Below are positions 1 to 12,380 of a stretch of 64,000 nt of DNA, piece after piece. The DNA comes from Hsuehochloa calcarea (lineage: Eukaryota > Streptophyta > Magnoliopsida > Poales > Poaceae). The notes beneath the pieces were generated by a model. That model was given only the letters and a program-made list of their open reading frames with translations, was not told where the DNA came from and made no database searches. A program made the translations under genes and the position numbers. The stretch spans positions 4,633,517-4,697,516 of the forward strand of contig CM070598.1 in the NCBI GenBank assembly GCA_036346395.1, given 5' to 3'. How positions within the stretch are numbered: the first letter of the stretch is position 1; each line of letters opens with the position of its first letter.

Positions 1-559
1 AGGTAACCGAACTGATGGACGTGCATCAGTTAATTTACCTGTTCCTACCCCACCGCGGATAAGGAATCAGGCAGGGCCATCCGGTGGGTCGAGGGATAAC
101 TCGACTTGTCAGACACCCACTGCAAGTGGAAATATGTCACGACCTTCGGTAACGATACAAAACCTGCAACGAGTTCGGTATATTTTGAATAACCCAGACT
201 GCTTTAGCGGGAACGCCAAGTTATGTCCAACTTGCAGGTCAGGTGTCGGAGATCCTCCAATAAACCGTGCAACGTACATAAATGTATCGGGGCAGAGGAA
301 TTCACAAAGTCACATGATAACCTCGTCCTAGCTCTCCTCTCTCAGTAGAGGACAACTTGATTGTTCAGAGGATCGAGCAAACACCAAGACCCCCTCGTAG
401 ATTTCGACCAGGGAATTACTAGTGAAGACGACTCTTCACAGCAGACACTCTTCGTCAAGAGGAATGACCACTTGATTCAGGTGACCTTAGGCATCATCTG
501 AACCAGGTAAGCGGTCAAGGACGTCATCATAACGTCCACGACCGGGTTGGGGCATCGGA

Positions 560-1000
560 TCCTAGATATGCAAATACGATGAACCGATCCCCGATTGACT
601 ATAATCCGGCTCCTTTTTAGAGAAGGCGCCACGACCCCATTACGGGCACCGAGCGTTCTATGCAGGTCTCCAAGATGTTCGTTGGTCGTACAGGTTCCGA
701 CCAGCCAACATAGAGAAGTCAACGAGACTCAGAACCCGTTGGAATTTCTTCAAATTTATTCTACTGCCATCAAAGCTGCGGGTGGTAACGATAACGTGAT
801 GTCAAATTACTTGCCTACAGTCCTTGAGGAGTCTGCCCAGTCATGGTTGCTTAACCTACCGGCCGGATCTATCTACACTTGAGAGCAGCTATGTGATACG
901 TTGATCACCACCTTTCAAGGGATGTACGACCGCCCCGGGAAGGAGGATGATCTGCATCGGATGAATTAGAAGCCACCTCGAAAGCTGGTGAACCAGGTGC
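560..1000 (+). pseudogene. Broken Ty3/Gypsy gag fragment
   Basis: The reading frame from about 595 encodes a Gypsy gag core. It has NPLEFLQIYSTAIKAAGG, then a stretch ending SWLLNLPAGSIYT, a TGA stop near 880, and the same frame continuing with QLCDTLITTFQGMYDRPG. The pattern (PxEFLQIY, SWLxNLP, FQGxYxRPG) is the Retrotrans_gag signature of Tat-type plant Gypsy elements. In intact elements this protein forms the virus-like particle. No zinc knuckle, protease or reverse transcriptase follows, so the fragment is dead. It lies directly upstream of the surviving exons of the DDR4-like gene in the same orientation, where that gene's first exons would be expected. The first 560 bases look like degraded leader or gag sequence, with nothing further recognisable. 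Confidence 0.75.
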
Positions 1001-1040
1001 ACCAGCCGGATAGACCGGGCCCAGGGAGCCCCACCGTGAG

Positions 1041-1250
1041 CCTCATCCTACACGTAGACAGGGAAAAGTCCCTGTTTTAGGGGGTTATATATAGGCATCC
1101 CCCCTGTAAAGATCAGATCCAAAGATCACATTTTTCGATCCAGGTCCCTTCTCCTAAGGAGATCCAGTTTTTTGGAACAATTAATAAACACATTTTTCTG
1201 ACAACTGGTCCCTTCTCCTAAGGACTCTTTGGTCTCTCCGAGTATACCAG
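1041..1250 (+). mobile_element. Possible LTR tail downstream of the gag fragment
   Basis: A TATA-like GGTTATATATAGG sits near 1083 and is followed by a C-rich leader. The phrase CCCTTCTCCTAAGGA occurs twice, near 1146 and 1209. This looks like the promoter and R/U5 part of a decayed LTR joined to the gag remnant by deletion. No second LTR or target duplication was found, so the boundaries are guesses. Confidence 0.3.
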
Positions 1251-1412
1251 GGGTCCCCTTTCTTACTGTCTAGCCTTCTTTTGCTACGACAATCATGTTG
1301 TTGCAAAATCTGCCCGAGCTGTCCATTGTAGCTACTGCTCTCTACACATCGTAGAAAACAATTTTGCAAATCTTTCACATGACTTTTCAATGCTCATAAT
1401 TTCATTTTGCAG

Positions 1413-4400
1413 TCAATTCCTCCAGCAACTCGAATGGCTATGGGACGTGGAACATGGGTAACAGTGTTATGTAGAAAATTAAAGGACTGGTGGCATTGGG
1501 TATATGATCTGTTCCTTGCCAAGAACAATTTTATGTAAGGGATAGTATTGCATTTGGTTGACGAGCTAATAAAGGCTAGAACTGCAGGTTGCAGAAGGTG
1601 TTATACCAATCGTTGCCTCACATGGGTGAGTTCTGTACCCAAGTAATTTTGACTGAATCTCTTGCTACAATTGAATCTTGGATGACTTATTGTTTTGCCT
1701 TGCTCAGGGCGGAAATTGAATTGTACAAGGCACTTGAACCAGCAACTCGATTAGTGATCCTGAAAGCGATATGTGACATACGTGGTGAGGTGTGTGCCCA
1801 CATTATTCCTGTGAAATGTTTCAATGATAGAGGTGAACCTCATAGTGTAATGTCCTTATGTGGAATAAGACCCACTTTCTTGCTTTGGTGCATCTTTCAA
1901 AGTTGATTAGAGGTTACATTCATGCTCTATGTCCCAGTCATAAATTGTTCTATTATTAAAGCATTTTAAGATTAACCCTCATACATTCATACTAACATAG
2001 TTTAAGTTAAATGATGATGTTTTGTTCGTTGAAATATGAAAATAACGTTGTTGCTAAAACAGGTAAGGCCTAATCAATGATTCCTTTATGACAGCATAGT
2101 GGAGTCTTGTGTAAAAGAAATCATAATTGAGCAGGGACAAAATTAATTCTTCTGGTTGGATTGAGCCAAAAAAACTTATTAGAATGTCAAAATTCCAACC
2201 ATAGTATGTGATGGCTTGCTTGGGCCAACACTCCCCATGAAGCTTACGGGCTTCCTGTCATGTAGGTAGACCGAAATATTGCATTACAGGTAGGAACACG
2301 AATTATGGTGCCGTTACTAGAATAGGAACCTTTGAGAACATTTCAACTGATATATCAGTTTGTTCCATCATTATCTTGCTCATAGTAACCAGAATATTTC
2401 TCTTAATATGTTAAATTGTCTACATTCTACAACATGGAAATGAAATTTCTGGAGTGTTTACCTAGCATGCAATATTAACAAATGAACTGGCGTGCTTCAT
2501 TTACATTAAACTTAAATTTGAGAAAGGTTACACGCAATCGGACTCCCGCTAAACAAGCAGTAATATGTGTTCGTGTCAAGTTCCTATGAATGTTCGAATA
2601 TGTTAATGAAAGTTGCTCAGTGTACTTGCAAAGGTCCAGAATTCATGATGCATATGTTTGCAGCATAGCTGTAGCTCAGAGTATGTAGTTCACAATTGTC
2701 TAAATCATATGATCAATTATTTGAGCAGTCTCCTACAATCTACATACGCGACAGCCACATGTGCACCTGCCTAAGCATTAATTACTCGCTTGCATACCAA
2801 GCTAGCTAATCCGCATAAACGATTAACAGTTGGGTGAATGTTCACTAACCGCTGTTTAGAACAGGAATTGGGTTGCTTCATATCTATGTTGACTTGTCAT
2901 TTTCTACATCTTTTTCCTGGACAAATTCAATCTCCATATGGAAAACTATTAGTGTCCATTGATTTGATGGAACCTTTTAAAATAAAATGCGGATAGATAT
3001 TTTTCTTGTAATCCTGTTTGGATGGAATGTGTGGTTTATAACAAGAGGCTCGCGGAAGTGTTTTGTTGGATCTCCCATGCACACAAAACCTCTTCTGAGC
3101 ACGTAAATGCCCAATATCTTCAGATTGGCAATTGTTAATAGATGTCTGCACTCTGCAAATAGCTGCAAATGTGACTATTAAGTTTTCTGGTCATGAGCAT
3201 GTTTTATGTAGAGCTTTAAGTTTGACAAATTAACTGATCTGCAAACATCTATTGCAGCAAGAGGATGTTCGGAACTTTATAGATAGTTCTTTAAAGTGTG
3301 GTTATCAGCTTCCCACCTTCCGTAAAGAACGAATTGGGGGAGATTCATATGGAATATCATACTGGTGGGCAAAAGACAGCTTGAAATGAAATTTAAAGCA
3401 CCTTTTGTGGTCAAGGGCCATCACTAATCAACTGATGCACTATAGGTACGAGGAAGATCCAATCCTTGGGCATCGGTTGTATCGTGAAATTAGACAAGTG
3501 GAGTATGTCAAGGAGCCAACAAAAAAGTCCAAAGGAAAAAGAGTCTTAAGTGTTCCAGTTGTATCCTATCAGTGGGAGACTGTCGCATCCAACTTTGATG
3601 AATTTGAAGCAGCAGCGGTAAGTTTTGAGTTCATCATATGCATTTCTTTAGGTCCTCAGTTACTGAATGGAGTCCTTGAATAGTTCCTCTTTCCTCCATA
3701 GAGTCATAGACCATATGCGCACACATTAACACACACAAGTATAATTAGGTCATAATACATGAACTTTCTGCACGATAATTTAACATATTTAGTTACTGTT
3801 GGTACATGATACTGGCATGATCATCTCTGTAAAACGTGTTGAGTATTGCATGGAGACGGGGATTATGAATTGGTCAACCTCCTCATGACTAATTAGTACT
3901 TGGTGGTAACAATTCACACTTAAGATTGCTTTTCTTAGATATCACTAGTTTTGATTTTCTTGCGTGACAATTATGCTGGGGACAAAAATAAATTCATGAC
4001 AGATAGTTAAGTCTAGCAAGGGCCATTTTAGAATAAAATTTAGATCGCTCTAATATTAACATGTAGATACCTATTTGTTGGTGCATGTTCTGCAATACAG
4101 TAGAGGGAAAATGTTGTGTATTACATTAAATGACATATATGCCAAGGTTATTAAGTCGGCAAGTCGACACTACCCTCCTAGTGACCGACTAGTCGACAGG
4201 TATTGTTCATATGACAGTGATATGTATGTACACATGTATATATTATATATCTTGTATTGCAGTGATTGAAAAGTGCATATATAGCTTGAATTAAAGGGAT
4301 GATCAATGAATTACATATTTTGAGTCCAAACTCTATTTGACTTGTTGAATCCATCTTTGACATGATTTGAGACCTTCATGCTGCAAAATTAAAAAAACAA

Positions 4401-7400
4401 GAATGAGTATATGATGCAGATAAACTATGATGAATTCATACAATAACTTCAAGGGAGAGCAATACAAGAGGACAATACAAATCATACAACATAACAACGA
4501 ATAAATGAACAATTAGGAAATTAAGTATCTAAAACATCAAGTTCTCAATGACAAAAGTGTTCTACATGATAGTTAAGTAACACAACAAGGTCCCAAGTCT
4601 CAAATAGCAAAAGTTCAAACATGTAGCTTGTTACAATACATTATGATAGTTTATATTTCAATTAATTGAGTTAATATGGATTGAGTGGTATACCTTGTTG
4701 ATAATATATCATCTCTTTTCTCCTCCCAAGCAACAAGCTACATGGAAATGAGACAACAATGAAGCGAAAAGCTGATAATTAAATATACGATTACTCGAAT
4801 AATGAGCAACATAACAAGCACGACATAGCCAACGTAAGTCCACGACAATAAAATAAGTCCACAAGCTTAGAGCCTAATGACGTAACATAAATCCACAACA
4901 ATAACATGTCCAACTCTCTCATCTCTCAAAAGTCATCCATCTCGAACTCATCTAAATTAGTAGTAGCATCCATGTTCTCCATATCACCATCTTCGATTGT
5001 TGTCACACTCACATGTCGGCTGTTCCAGAACTTGGTTGCACAAAAGAGGCTTGTGACTCCTTGTCGGTCGTGGTCACACTCACATCTACATCTTCTCTTT
5101 CATCATCATAATCTAGGAAGAGTGGCATGTCCTTGTACTTCCAGAAAGCCTCTCGCATCTCTTTCATGATTGTTGTTGTAGTCTTAGCATATTTTTTAAC
5201 ATCTCCAAACCCACTCGCAAGATGCTCCTTAAACCCTTTGATTCCTCCCGATATCTTCCGGTCTCAAAGCGAACATTGCACCAAATCTCGGTTGCCAATA
5301 ACTGGCCCAAAACCATACTTTCATCCCGAATCATTAGACTTCGCCTTCCGTTTTGGATTGGTCTTTGGATTATACATGGCCTCGGAGGATGCAATACTTG
5401 CACTTGCCCTTTTTTTTGCTTCTGCGTTACAAGAACGTAATTAACACAGTATCAAATAGACAACAATACAATCGATGCACATTAGCAGCTCAGTGATCAA
5501 CACAGTAGCAGCTAGCAAACAAATAGAGATGCAGAGCGAGCAGTGCACGTGGTCATTGCTCACTCGCCCCTCCCCTCCTCTGTTCTCTTTTCTAGGCGGC
5601 GACCCGAGCTCCCCCTCTCCCTCCCGGCGGCGACCCGAGCTACCCCTCCCCCTCCCAACGGCGACCCGGCCCACCCCTTCTCCTTCCCGTGGGGAGAAAG
5701 GGAGGGGGAGGGAGGCCAAGAGGGAGGTGGAGGCCGAGAGGGAGGGGGAGCTGAGGAGGAGGAAGGGGTCGCCGGGAGAGTCAGGGAGGGAGGGGGACCG
5801 GGGATGGAGGTCGGGAGGGAGGTTGGGGGGGCTCGAGGGAGGGGCATACCTGGATCTGGAGCGCCACCGTCGCGACGGGGTTGGAGGCGGGACGGTGGCC
5901 GAGGGCGGCAGGAGCTGCGGCCTTCACTTCCTCCCGCGGGCGAAGCGAGCTGTGGCGACTGACGAAGGGAGAGGGAGCTGCCGGCTACGACGAAGGGCGA
6001 GGGCGAAGGGAGCTGCTGCGAGCCTCCGATGAAGGGACAGGGCGATGGGGACGAAGGCCGGCGGCGACTGGATCTGGGCTTCGCGTGATCTCCCTTCGGT
6101 GCGACTGCCCTCCCTCACTCACCGGACAACTCCTCACTAACTCCCTCTTATCTCTCTGCCCACTACCCGACAACCGGGCCCCACGTCCCTCCTCCCAAGT
6201 CGCCCAACTTGCCGACGCAAGTCGAGTCGCCGCTTCCAGTCGGCTCTTCTCAGCCGACTTGTTGACGACTTAATATGCATGATATATGCACCTACCAGAC
6301 TACAACAGGATAAGAGCACGTGCACAAGTGTGTTTTAGAACTGGCTAGTGGCCATGTTACAATGCCCCATTTGAGTCATCTGCAACCACGAACCATCTAA
6401 TGTGAGACAGGATAACCATTAACCAAGGCCACTAAAATTTTATGTATTACCACACACATCAAGACCTTTTTCTGTAATTCCAATGCTTCCAAGTTCAAAC
6501 CAATCACCGTCGGCGTCAAGGACAACAGATTGGGACCAGCTAAAACATCTTAACGTGAAAGAACACCGTGTTGAGGGCAGAAGGCTAACAGGAGAGCTAG
6601 CTGGCCACAGATTACACTGGATTTTAGTCAGAGGCACACTGGAAGAGCTTATCCGGAGCAAAGTGCAAACTTTTGGCATCGAATAGCATATAAGATTTTA
6701 GCAAAACAGTTGTAGATCTTTTACTCTTACTGACCAAATTTTATGTAAGTTTAATGATATTAGTTCTTTTATGCCGATGCTATGTAGGAAAAACTCTTTT
6801 CAAGCAGGAACAGGACAGAGGTCTCACTTGGCAAGAAGTTGAAGATCGATTATCTTCCAGAGATGGAAAAGATTCACAAGGTATCCATCTGGAGCTCTCA
6901 GAGAGTTCAAATTGTCTCATAATAGAATAGCTGGCTATTCTCAACTTGTAATAAATCTCAAGTTCTCAACCATTTGTTCCTCTTGCAGAAGAAGGAGAGG
7001 CAGCTCAAAAAGCAACAAAGAGAAGCCCTCCTCCTTAACAGCTATTTGACAGTGAATGGTTTCACCTCTGGCCGCTCTCGTCGTGAAAGAAAGTGTGTCA
7101 CTTATACTTTTGGTAAGCCCAATGCTAGTTAACATTGCTATTAAGTAGTTGCTACAGTAGCATTTCCCCATTATGTGTTGGTCAGTTGCTACAATTTTAT
7201 TGTTCGTTTAGTCATTCGTTCATGTTAGATGTTTAATCTGCATTTCTTGCATTAGTATTGTCATGTTGATAATATCTCAACTCGCCAAGCTTAGTTAAAC
7301 AGTTGTAAATCTGTGGCCTCACTGTCGCTGCCGGTGTTTGTGTCTCATGAGCAGAATAATAGCTAAATGTTGGGTGTACTTGACCTAGCTGTTCTTATTG

Positions 7401-8791
7401 GAATGCTTTAAGAAAGCTATCTGTGATCTCGTTATCTCAACATTTGATAAATCATGAATGTCAGCAAGCTATTCCTAGTAACCTGTTAAAGCCTTTACTG
7501 AAGTCATGACAGTAGTGCAGTTGTTCATAAAAACTCCTTTTCAGACTAAATGATATGTATGTGCCATGCTTGTTAATGTGCAAACGTTATTATGACGTCA
7601 TACTATCCATCTGTTCATTTGATGCGTCGGTCAGTTTCTATTGGAACAAGATCACAGTATACTGATTTTACTGGTTCTCCTAACGAAAAACTTTTTAACT
7701 TATCATGCAGATGATTATGATCGTTCAATAAACGAAGCCATAAAAACCACAAAGTAGGTAGATCATCTATGCTTGATGGTTTTATTTATGAAGTGATTTG
7801 TTAGAAACAACGAAAATCATGACACAAGTTTATGTACTATTATTGACAGAAAAAGTGAGAACTCTGCTGAGATTGTTACTACTACCAACAGAAGAGTACT
7901 TGATCCAACACGAGAGGCATCGAGTAATGGTAGGCTATCTGGTCGCTCTCCTGTATGCAATGGATTCCATGGAGAATATCCGTGGAAGTCATATAGCTAC
8001 CAAGCTAGTGACGGTGAGGAAAAATCTGAGACTCTTAATCGCAGGTAACTGCTTTTACTCTTGTTGTTTAGCTGGTTCTCTGATGAAACTTATTGGCCTA
8101 TAAACATGCAATTTTCCATTATAGCTACCGGCGGAGAAAAAGATCTCAAAGGTACACACAAGACTTTTACATTGATCCGAACTTTGACAGTGATGACGAT
8201 ATCATGGGTGAAGCAGTCTATGATGAGGAGTATCTTAGAAGTCGAAAACAACGTAAGGCAAGTTCTTCAGAAGATGATGAAGATTTTCGATTGGAACAGG
8301 TTGCCATTAATGATGTTGACGAAGAGGAATATTCTTTGAGTAGCGATGATGAAAAGGAGCCTCAACGGTACAAAAGATTGCCAACTCGCAGTCCTCGAGG
8401 GATCAAGTTGAGAACTGTTGATGAAATCCAAATAGGCATCAGGCGCAGTAAGCGTTCCACCCGTCCACATATTAACTATCAGCAGTATGATCTTTCTGGC
8501 ACAGATACAGAATTGGGAAAGCCAGGTAAATCGAATGCATCAGATCCAGATGCTGGCTCTGATGCACTAAACGATGTGGAGATCTCTACAACAAGTCAAG
8601 ACCAAGAGGAAGAAAATAATGAAACAAATAAAGAGCGGCGGCGTATGCGCATAGAGAAGATGCATGTTCCTGGCAGGGAGAGTAAAAGTGTTGGGAGAAG
8701 ATTCCTCGATCTAAATGAGCTTGCGCCTGTAGGTGTTTTTGATGATGCGCCAGTCTTAATGATTAAAAGCAAGCACATGAATAACAGTTAA
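1413..8791 (+). CDS. DDT/WHIM-type chromatin protein, DDR4-like (5'-incomplete)
   Basis: Ten exons join in one consistent reading frame (533 codons with stop): 1413-1499, 1588-1625, 1708-1784, 3262-3364, 3446-3617, 6788-6880, 6989-7112, 7711-7753, 7850-8044, 8125-8791. All introns are GT-AG. The product resembles plant DDT domain protein DDR4, which I know as a relative of the RLT/ISWI-partner chromatin proteins. Visible parts are a Trp-rich segment KDWWHWVAEG; LEPATRLVILKAICDIR followed by DVRNFID (WHIM-like motif); YEEDPILGHRLYREIR; FSSRNRTEVSLGKKLKIDYLP; a Lys/Glu helix; SGRSRRERKCVTYTFDDYDRS; and an acidic, Ser/Arg-rich C-terminal third with NLS-like RRSKRS. The usual N-terminal DDT helices are not found in 1-1412, where a Gypsy gag remnant lies. 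The gene is therefore either 5'-truncated or has upstream exons beyond the window. The 3262 acceptor uses an AAG just after a CAG, and the frame requires it. Intron 5 holds a hAT element. The other long introns (1785-3261, 7113-7710) show nothing recognisable. Confidence 0.8.
4143..6281 (-). mobile_element. hAT transposon in intron 5 of the DDR4-like gene
   Basis: The 8 bp ATATATGC occurs at 4135-4142 and again at 6282-6289, exactly bracketing this 2.14 kb block. The ends are imperfect inverted repeats: CAAGGTTATTAAGTCGGC on the left and, reverse-complemented, CATGCATATTAAGTCGTC on the right (14 of 18 matching). An 8 bp target duplication with short CA-starting termini is the hAT hallmark. 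The minus strand carries a BED-finger remnant. Most transposase is missing, so the copy is non-autonomous. The 5475-6130 part is very GC-rich and gives long open frames in several phases; I read these as the element's GC-rich 5' region rather than as genes. Confidence 0.8.
4990..5425 (-). pseudogene. hAT transposase remnant, BED zinc-finger region
   Basis: On the minus strand, split over two frames, is a BED-finger-like segment. MYNPKTNPKRKAKSNDSGMK is followed after a frameshift by a DLVQCSL-type piece, then ISGGIKGFKEHLASGFGDVK, then TTTTIMKEMREAFWKYKDMP. The order (lysine-rich lead, W/F plus CxxC-like site, GGIKxxKxHL) is that of plant hAT transposase N-termini. The second cysteine is lost at a stop. 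The DDE core and hATC dimerisation domain are absent. Confidence 0.6.
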
Positions 8792-9330
8792 GAAGAATGT
8801 TCTGCAGCACATTCAGGTGCTGGGAGTTTTTTGTTTTCACCTGGGCACCAGTTCTGGGTGAAATTGTCGACCCTAGCAAAGATCGATGAGCATCCAGAGA
8901 TGGTGATACATCATTCGTGTTATCAAGCTGATTGCTGGTACGTTTGGCAACGTGGAACCAATGAGGAGATGAAATGGTCCATGAATGCAGCGGCTGGATT
9001 CCGTCAACTCAAACCATTAGCCAAGCCCTACCTGATACTTCTTTTACTTGGAAGGATAGCCCTGCCTCGTACTTGGTGGTCGCGGTGAGATGTGCGCACT
9101 AGATGTCTGGTACGCGTCAATTGATGCTGTATGCTGGTCAGATTGACGTTTTATCGTGACATATATGTGTAGCCTCCATGTGCTGAAGTCTTTTTGGAGC
9201 AAGACTTCACTGCCTGTTGCCATCACTGTATGCTGCAATTCATAACTGTTTTTTAACTTGTGTAGTTGTTGCCTGCAAGTTGGAACTCCAGACTTGTGTT
9301 CTCCAGTAAATTAGCACTGCCTGAAAACCG
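8792..9330 (+). other. 3' UTR and downstream flank of the DDR4-like gene
   Basis: This follows the stop codon of the DDR4-like gene. No frame here has recognisable content, and no strong polyadenylation signal could be singled out. An interrupted T-run at 9350-9360 begins repetitive sequence. Confidence 0.45.
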
Positions 9331-9504
9331 CTTTGGGTGATCCTCCTCTGTTTTTTTTTGAACGGAATCCAGTGCTTCATTGATAACATAAAACCAAATC
9401 GCAACTGTATGCGGCGGTGTGGTTCTCAGGTTAAAGTTGGGTGGCAGATTGATAAATATAGCTTGAGCAGCCGGGTGTTCGTAATCAAACCAATGTTTAA
9501 TGTT

Positions 9505-9612
9505 TCGCCCGTGCTTTGCGATAAATACTTTAGTGTTATGTCCAACATGATAAATAATTTAGTATTATGTCCAACATGTTCAGCCGTGCTTTGCGATAAA
9601 TAATTTAATATT
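9505..9612. repeat. Short direct repeats next to the Copia LTR
   Basis: CGTGCTTTGCGATAAATA occurs near 9511 and 9585. Between the copies, TTATGTCCAACATG occurs twice (near 9537 and 9566). These are imperfect tandem units of unknown origin, ending just before the 128 bp LTR. Confidence 0.5.
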
Positions 9613-9617
9613 ACGTT

Positions 9618-9745
9618 TGTTAGGAATATCAACTTGTATTATGGGAACTAAAGGTCCAGTATATATAGACAAGTACAGGAGGTGAATATACAAATAATCC
9701 CTCATAACAATGAGGAATAACACAACTATATATATATCTCTAACA
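9618..9745 (-). mobile_element. 128 bp Copia LTR (3' LTR)
   Basis: The block starts TGTTAGGAATATC and ends ATCTCTAACA, so it has TGTTAG...CTAACA termini. On the minus strand it is preceded by a G-rich polypurine tract (TTTGAGGGGGG) and the end of a Copia RNase H. This is what is expected of a 3' LTR of a minus-strand element. At 128 bp it is short for a plant LTR. Confidence 0.75.
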
Positions 9746-9757
9746 CCCCCCTCAAAC

Positions 9758-10333
9758 TTATGGTAGATCAACAACACTTAGTTTGTAAAGGTAGAAGCCG
9801 TGTTGTGCTCGAGTCTGGGCCTTCGTAAAGAAATTCGCTAACTGAAGCTCGGAAGGCATATACTGAAGAGCAATCATCTGATCATGCACACAAGACCTCA
9901 TGAAGGAAGCATCAACACCAAGATGCTTGGTGAGCTCATGCTTCACAGGGTCACGGGCAATAATGATAGCATCTGTATTGTCTGACAAGAGAGGAGTTGG
10001 TGTAGTGACAGAAACACTAAAATTCTTAAGTAACCACCGTAACCAAGTAATCTCTGCTGTCAAGAGAGCCATAGTTCGTAACTCAACCTCTGCACTCGAA
10101 CGAGATACTCTAGTCTGTTTCTTCGTCTTCCAGGCAATGAGAGAACCACTAAGAAAAAACATAGTAAGCAGAGATAGACCGGCGATTAGAGGGATCGCTG
10201 GCCCAAGTAGCATCCGAATAAGCCTGAAGCTGTAACGAGCTGGAGTGTGAGAAGAAGAGGCAGCGAGAGATAGTCCCACGAAGGTATCGCAGAACTCGAA
10301 GAAGGTAGCTGTAGTGGACCTAAGTGAGAGCAA
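9758..10333 (-). pseudogene. Copia RNase H
   Basis: This is the C-terminal end of the Copia polyprotein. It shows SGSLIAWKTKKQTRVSRSSA, then EITWLRWLL, LLSDNTDAIIIARDP, KHLGVDASFMRS and LANFFTKAQ. These match the Copia RNase H core (SRSSAE, DNTGA, KHIxVxxxFxR, ADxxTK), with substitutions such as N for D in LANFFTK. The frame is open to the stop, but the upstream RT is broken. Confidence 0.8.
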
Positions 10334-10532
10334 AAACGAACTGACTTAGAATGTGGACTGGATAACTGATATTCGGACGAGTAACCGCAAGGTAGACAAG
10401 ACTCCCAACAAGATGACGATAGCGAGACGGATCAGAAAGAGGCTCGCCATTAGAGGGCCGGAGATGAACGTTGAACTCTATGGGAGTCTCAACAGTACGT
10501 TGATCAGTGAGAGAGGCGTGATCAAGCAGATC

Positions 10533-11100
10533 CTAAATATACTTCTCTTGGGACATAAAGAAACTATCTGGAGTGGAAGTAACCTCAATCCCAAGGAAGT
10601 AACGAAAAGGACCAAGATTCGACATAAGGAACTGCTCACTCAGACGAGCCTTGACAAATGAAATACACTCAGAATCATCTTCGGTGATCAACATACAAAA
10701 AAGAAGAGCCCGACCATGAGACGAAGTGTGAACAAAAAGGGTAGGATCATGATCACTAGCTGAGAAGCTAGCAGCAGTGACCACAGAGGAGAAGCGCTCA
10801 AACCAAGCATAAGGGACTTGTTTAAGGCCATAGAGAGAGCATCGAAGACGACAGACCATGCCCTCAGGAACAGAATACCCAGGTGGCGGATGCATGTAGA
10901 CCTTCTCACGCAACTCGCCATTAAGAAAGGCATTCTTGACATCAAGCTGAGAAACAGCCCAGTGGTGAACAGACGCCACCGAAAGAAGAGTGCAGACAGT
11001 GGTCATGTGGGCCACAGGGGAAAAAGTCTCATCATAGTCACGACCATGCTCCTGCTAGAAGCCACGAGCAACAAGACGCACCTTATAACGCTCAAGAGAG
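10533..11100 (-). pseudogene. Copia reverse transcriptase, catalytic site lost
   Basis: The frame has the Copia RT landmarks SQLDVKNAFLNGELREKVYM and SLYGLKQVPYAWFERF. Where the YVDD catalytic box should follow LLF, the sequence reads CMLITEDD, so the box has been removed by a small deletion and mutation. Downstream is FLMSNLGPFRYFLGIEV. The remaining part continues in other frames to about 10340. The element is catalytically dead. Confidence 0.8.
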
Positions 11101-11129
11101 CCATCAGAGTGAGTCTTAATCTTATAGAC

Positions 11130-12345
11130 TTACTTACACGTGATGGGACGAGAGTGAGATGGAAAAGGAACAAGATCCCAAGTACCAGTATGCTCGAGGG
11201 CAGCAATCTTCTCGGCCATGGCATGGTGCCACTCAGGGTGAGTAATAGCATCCCGGTAGGAGACAGACTCATGGGTAGCCGCACCAGCAAAACCAAAACG
11301 GGCAGGAGGCCGAATCAACTGATGATCGCGGACAGCGTAGCGAGGAGATGATGACCCATCAGGGGAAGATGTGGCATCGGGAGAAGACGAAACATCAGGG
11401 GAAGATGTCTCATCTGGAAAATCCTCAATACGAGGTGGACAAGTGTAGAAAGAGAGTGGGAGAAGCCGCATGAGACGAAGCAGGTGGCGACAACAGCGGA
11501 GAGGCCTCGGGAGGTATATGTGGAGACTCAGTGGGACGGTGGACGAGGGCAAGACATAGATGAGTGTATCTGGAAAAGTAAAAAAAGTCAGTGGCCCCAT
11601 AGAGGAAACCAAAGGGGAGGCAGGACGTGGGTAGAAGGGACGAGACTCGTCGAAAGTCACGTCCCGAGAAATTCGCATCCGTCGACTAACAGGGTCCCAG
11701 CACCAATAGCACCTGTGCTCGGCACTGTATCCCAGAAAAACATACTCAACAGACTGAGCAGTTAGTTTGGTGCGTTCTCGAGGTGCGAGGAGAACGTAGC
11801 AAACGCAGCCAAACAGACGAAGGGCAGAGTAGTCTGGAGGAAGGTCACAGAGACGCTCAACAGGGATCTCACCCTGAAGAGCAGAAGAGGGCTGAATGTC
11901 GATGAGATAAGTGGCAGTGGAAACATCCTCAGCCCAAAAGTGAGGTGGAATAGAGGCGGTAATCATCAGTGTACGAGCCGTCTCAAGGAGGTGACGATGC
12001 TTGCGCCCAGCGACACCATTCTGAGCATGAGCACCAGGATAAGAGAACTGAGCGAGAGTGCCTGCTCAGTAAGGAAGGTGCGCTGGTAACGAGAGAGGTA
12101 GCCACCAGTAGAGTCAGCACGAAAGACACAAATAGGAGTGGAGAACTGTGTGCGAACCATAGTGGCAAATTGTTTATAGATAGACAAGGCCTCACTACGA
12201 GAAGACATAAAGTATATCCAAGTGTGGCGAGAGAAGTCATCTGTAAAAATGATATAATATCGATGGCCCCCTTTCGAAAGGAAGGGAGCCGGACCCCAAA
12301 CATCTGAATGAACAAGATCAAATGGACGCTGAGACACTGACTCAC
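11130..12345 (-). pseudogene. Copia integrase
   Basis: Two overlapping frames together cover the integrase. The first, 12337-11966, has DLVHSDVWGP, YYIIFTDDFSRHTWIYFM and VFRADSTGGYLS; a frameshift near 12070 scrambles the segment carrying the catalytic Glu. The second, 11966-11130, has MITASIPPHFWAEDVSTATY, LRLFGCVCYV and the C-terminal FLGYSAEHRCYWCWDP region, followed by a Ser/Pro/Asp-rich tail with repeated SSPD units. The D,D,E arrangement is recognisable but interrupted. Confidence 0.75.
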
Positions 12346-12380
12346 TATGAGAATAGGGAAGCTGAATCTGTTTCCCTAAC

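Noticed and set aside
5475..6273. Several overlapping open frames of 95-185 codons on both strands
   Set aside because: All lie in a very GC-rich stretch inside the hAT element. Low stop frequency is expected there, the translations are low-complexity, and no frame has a domain.
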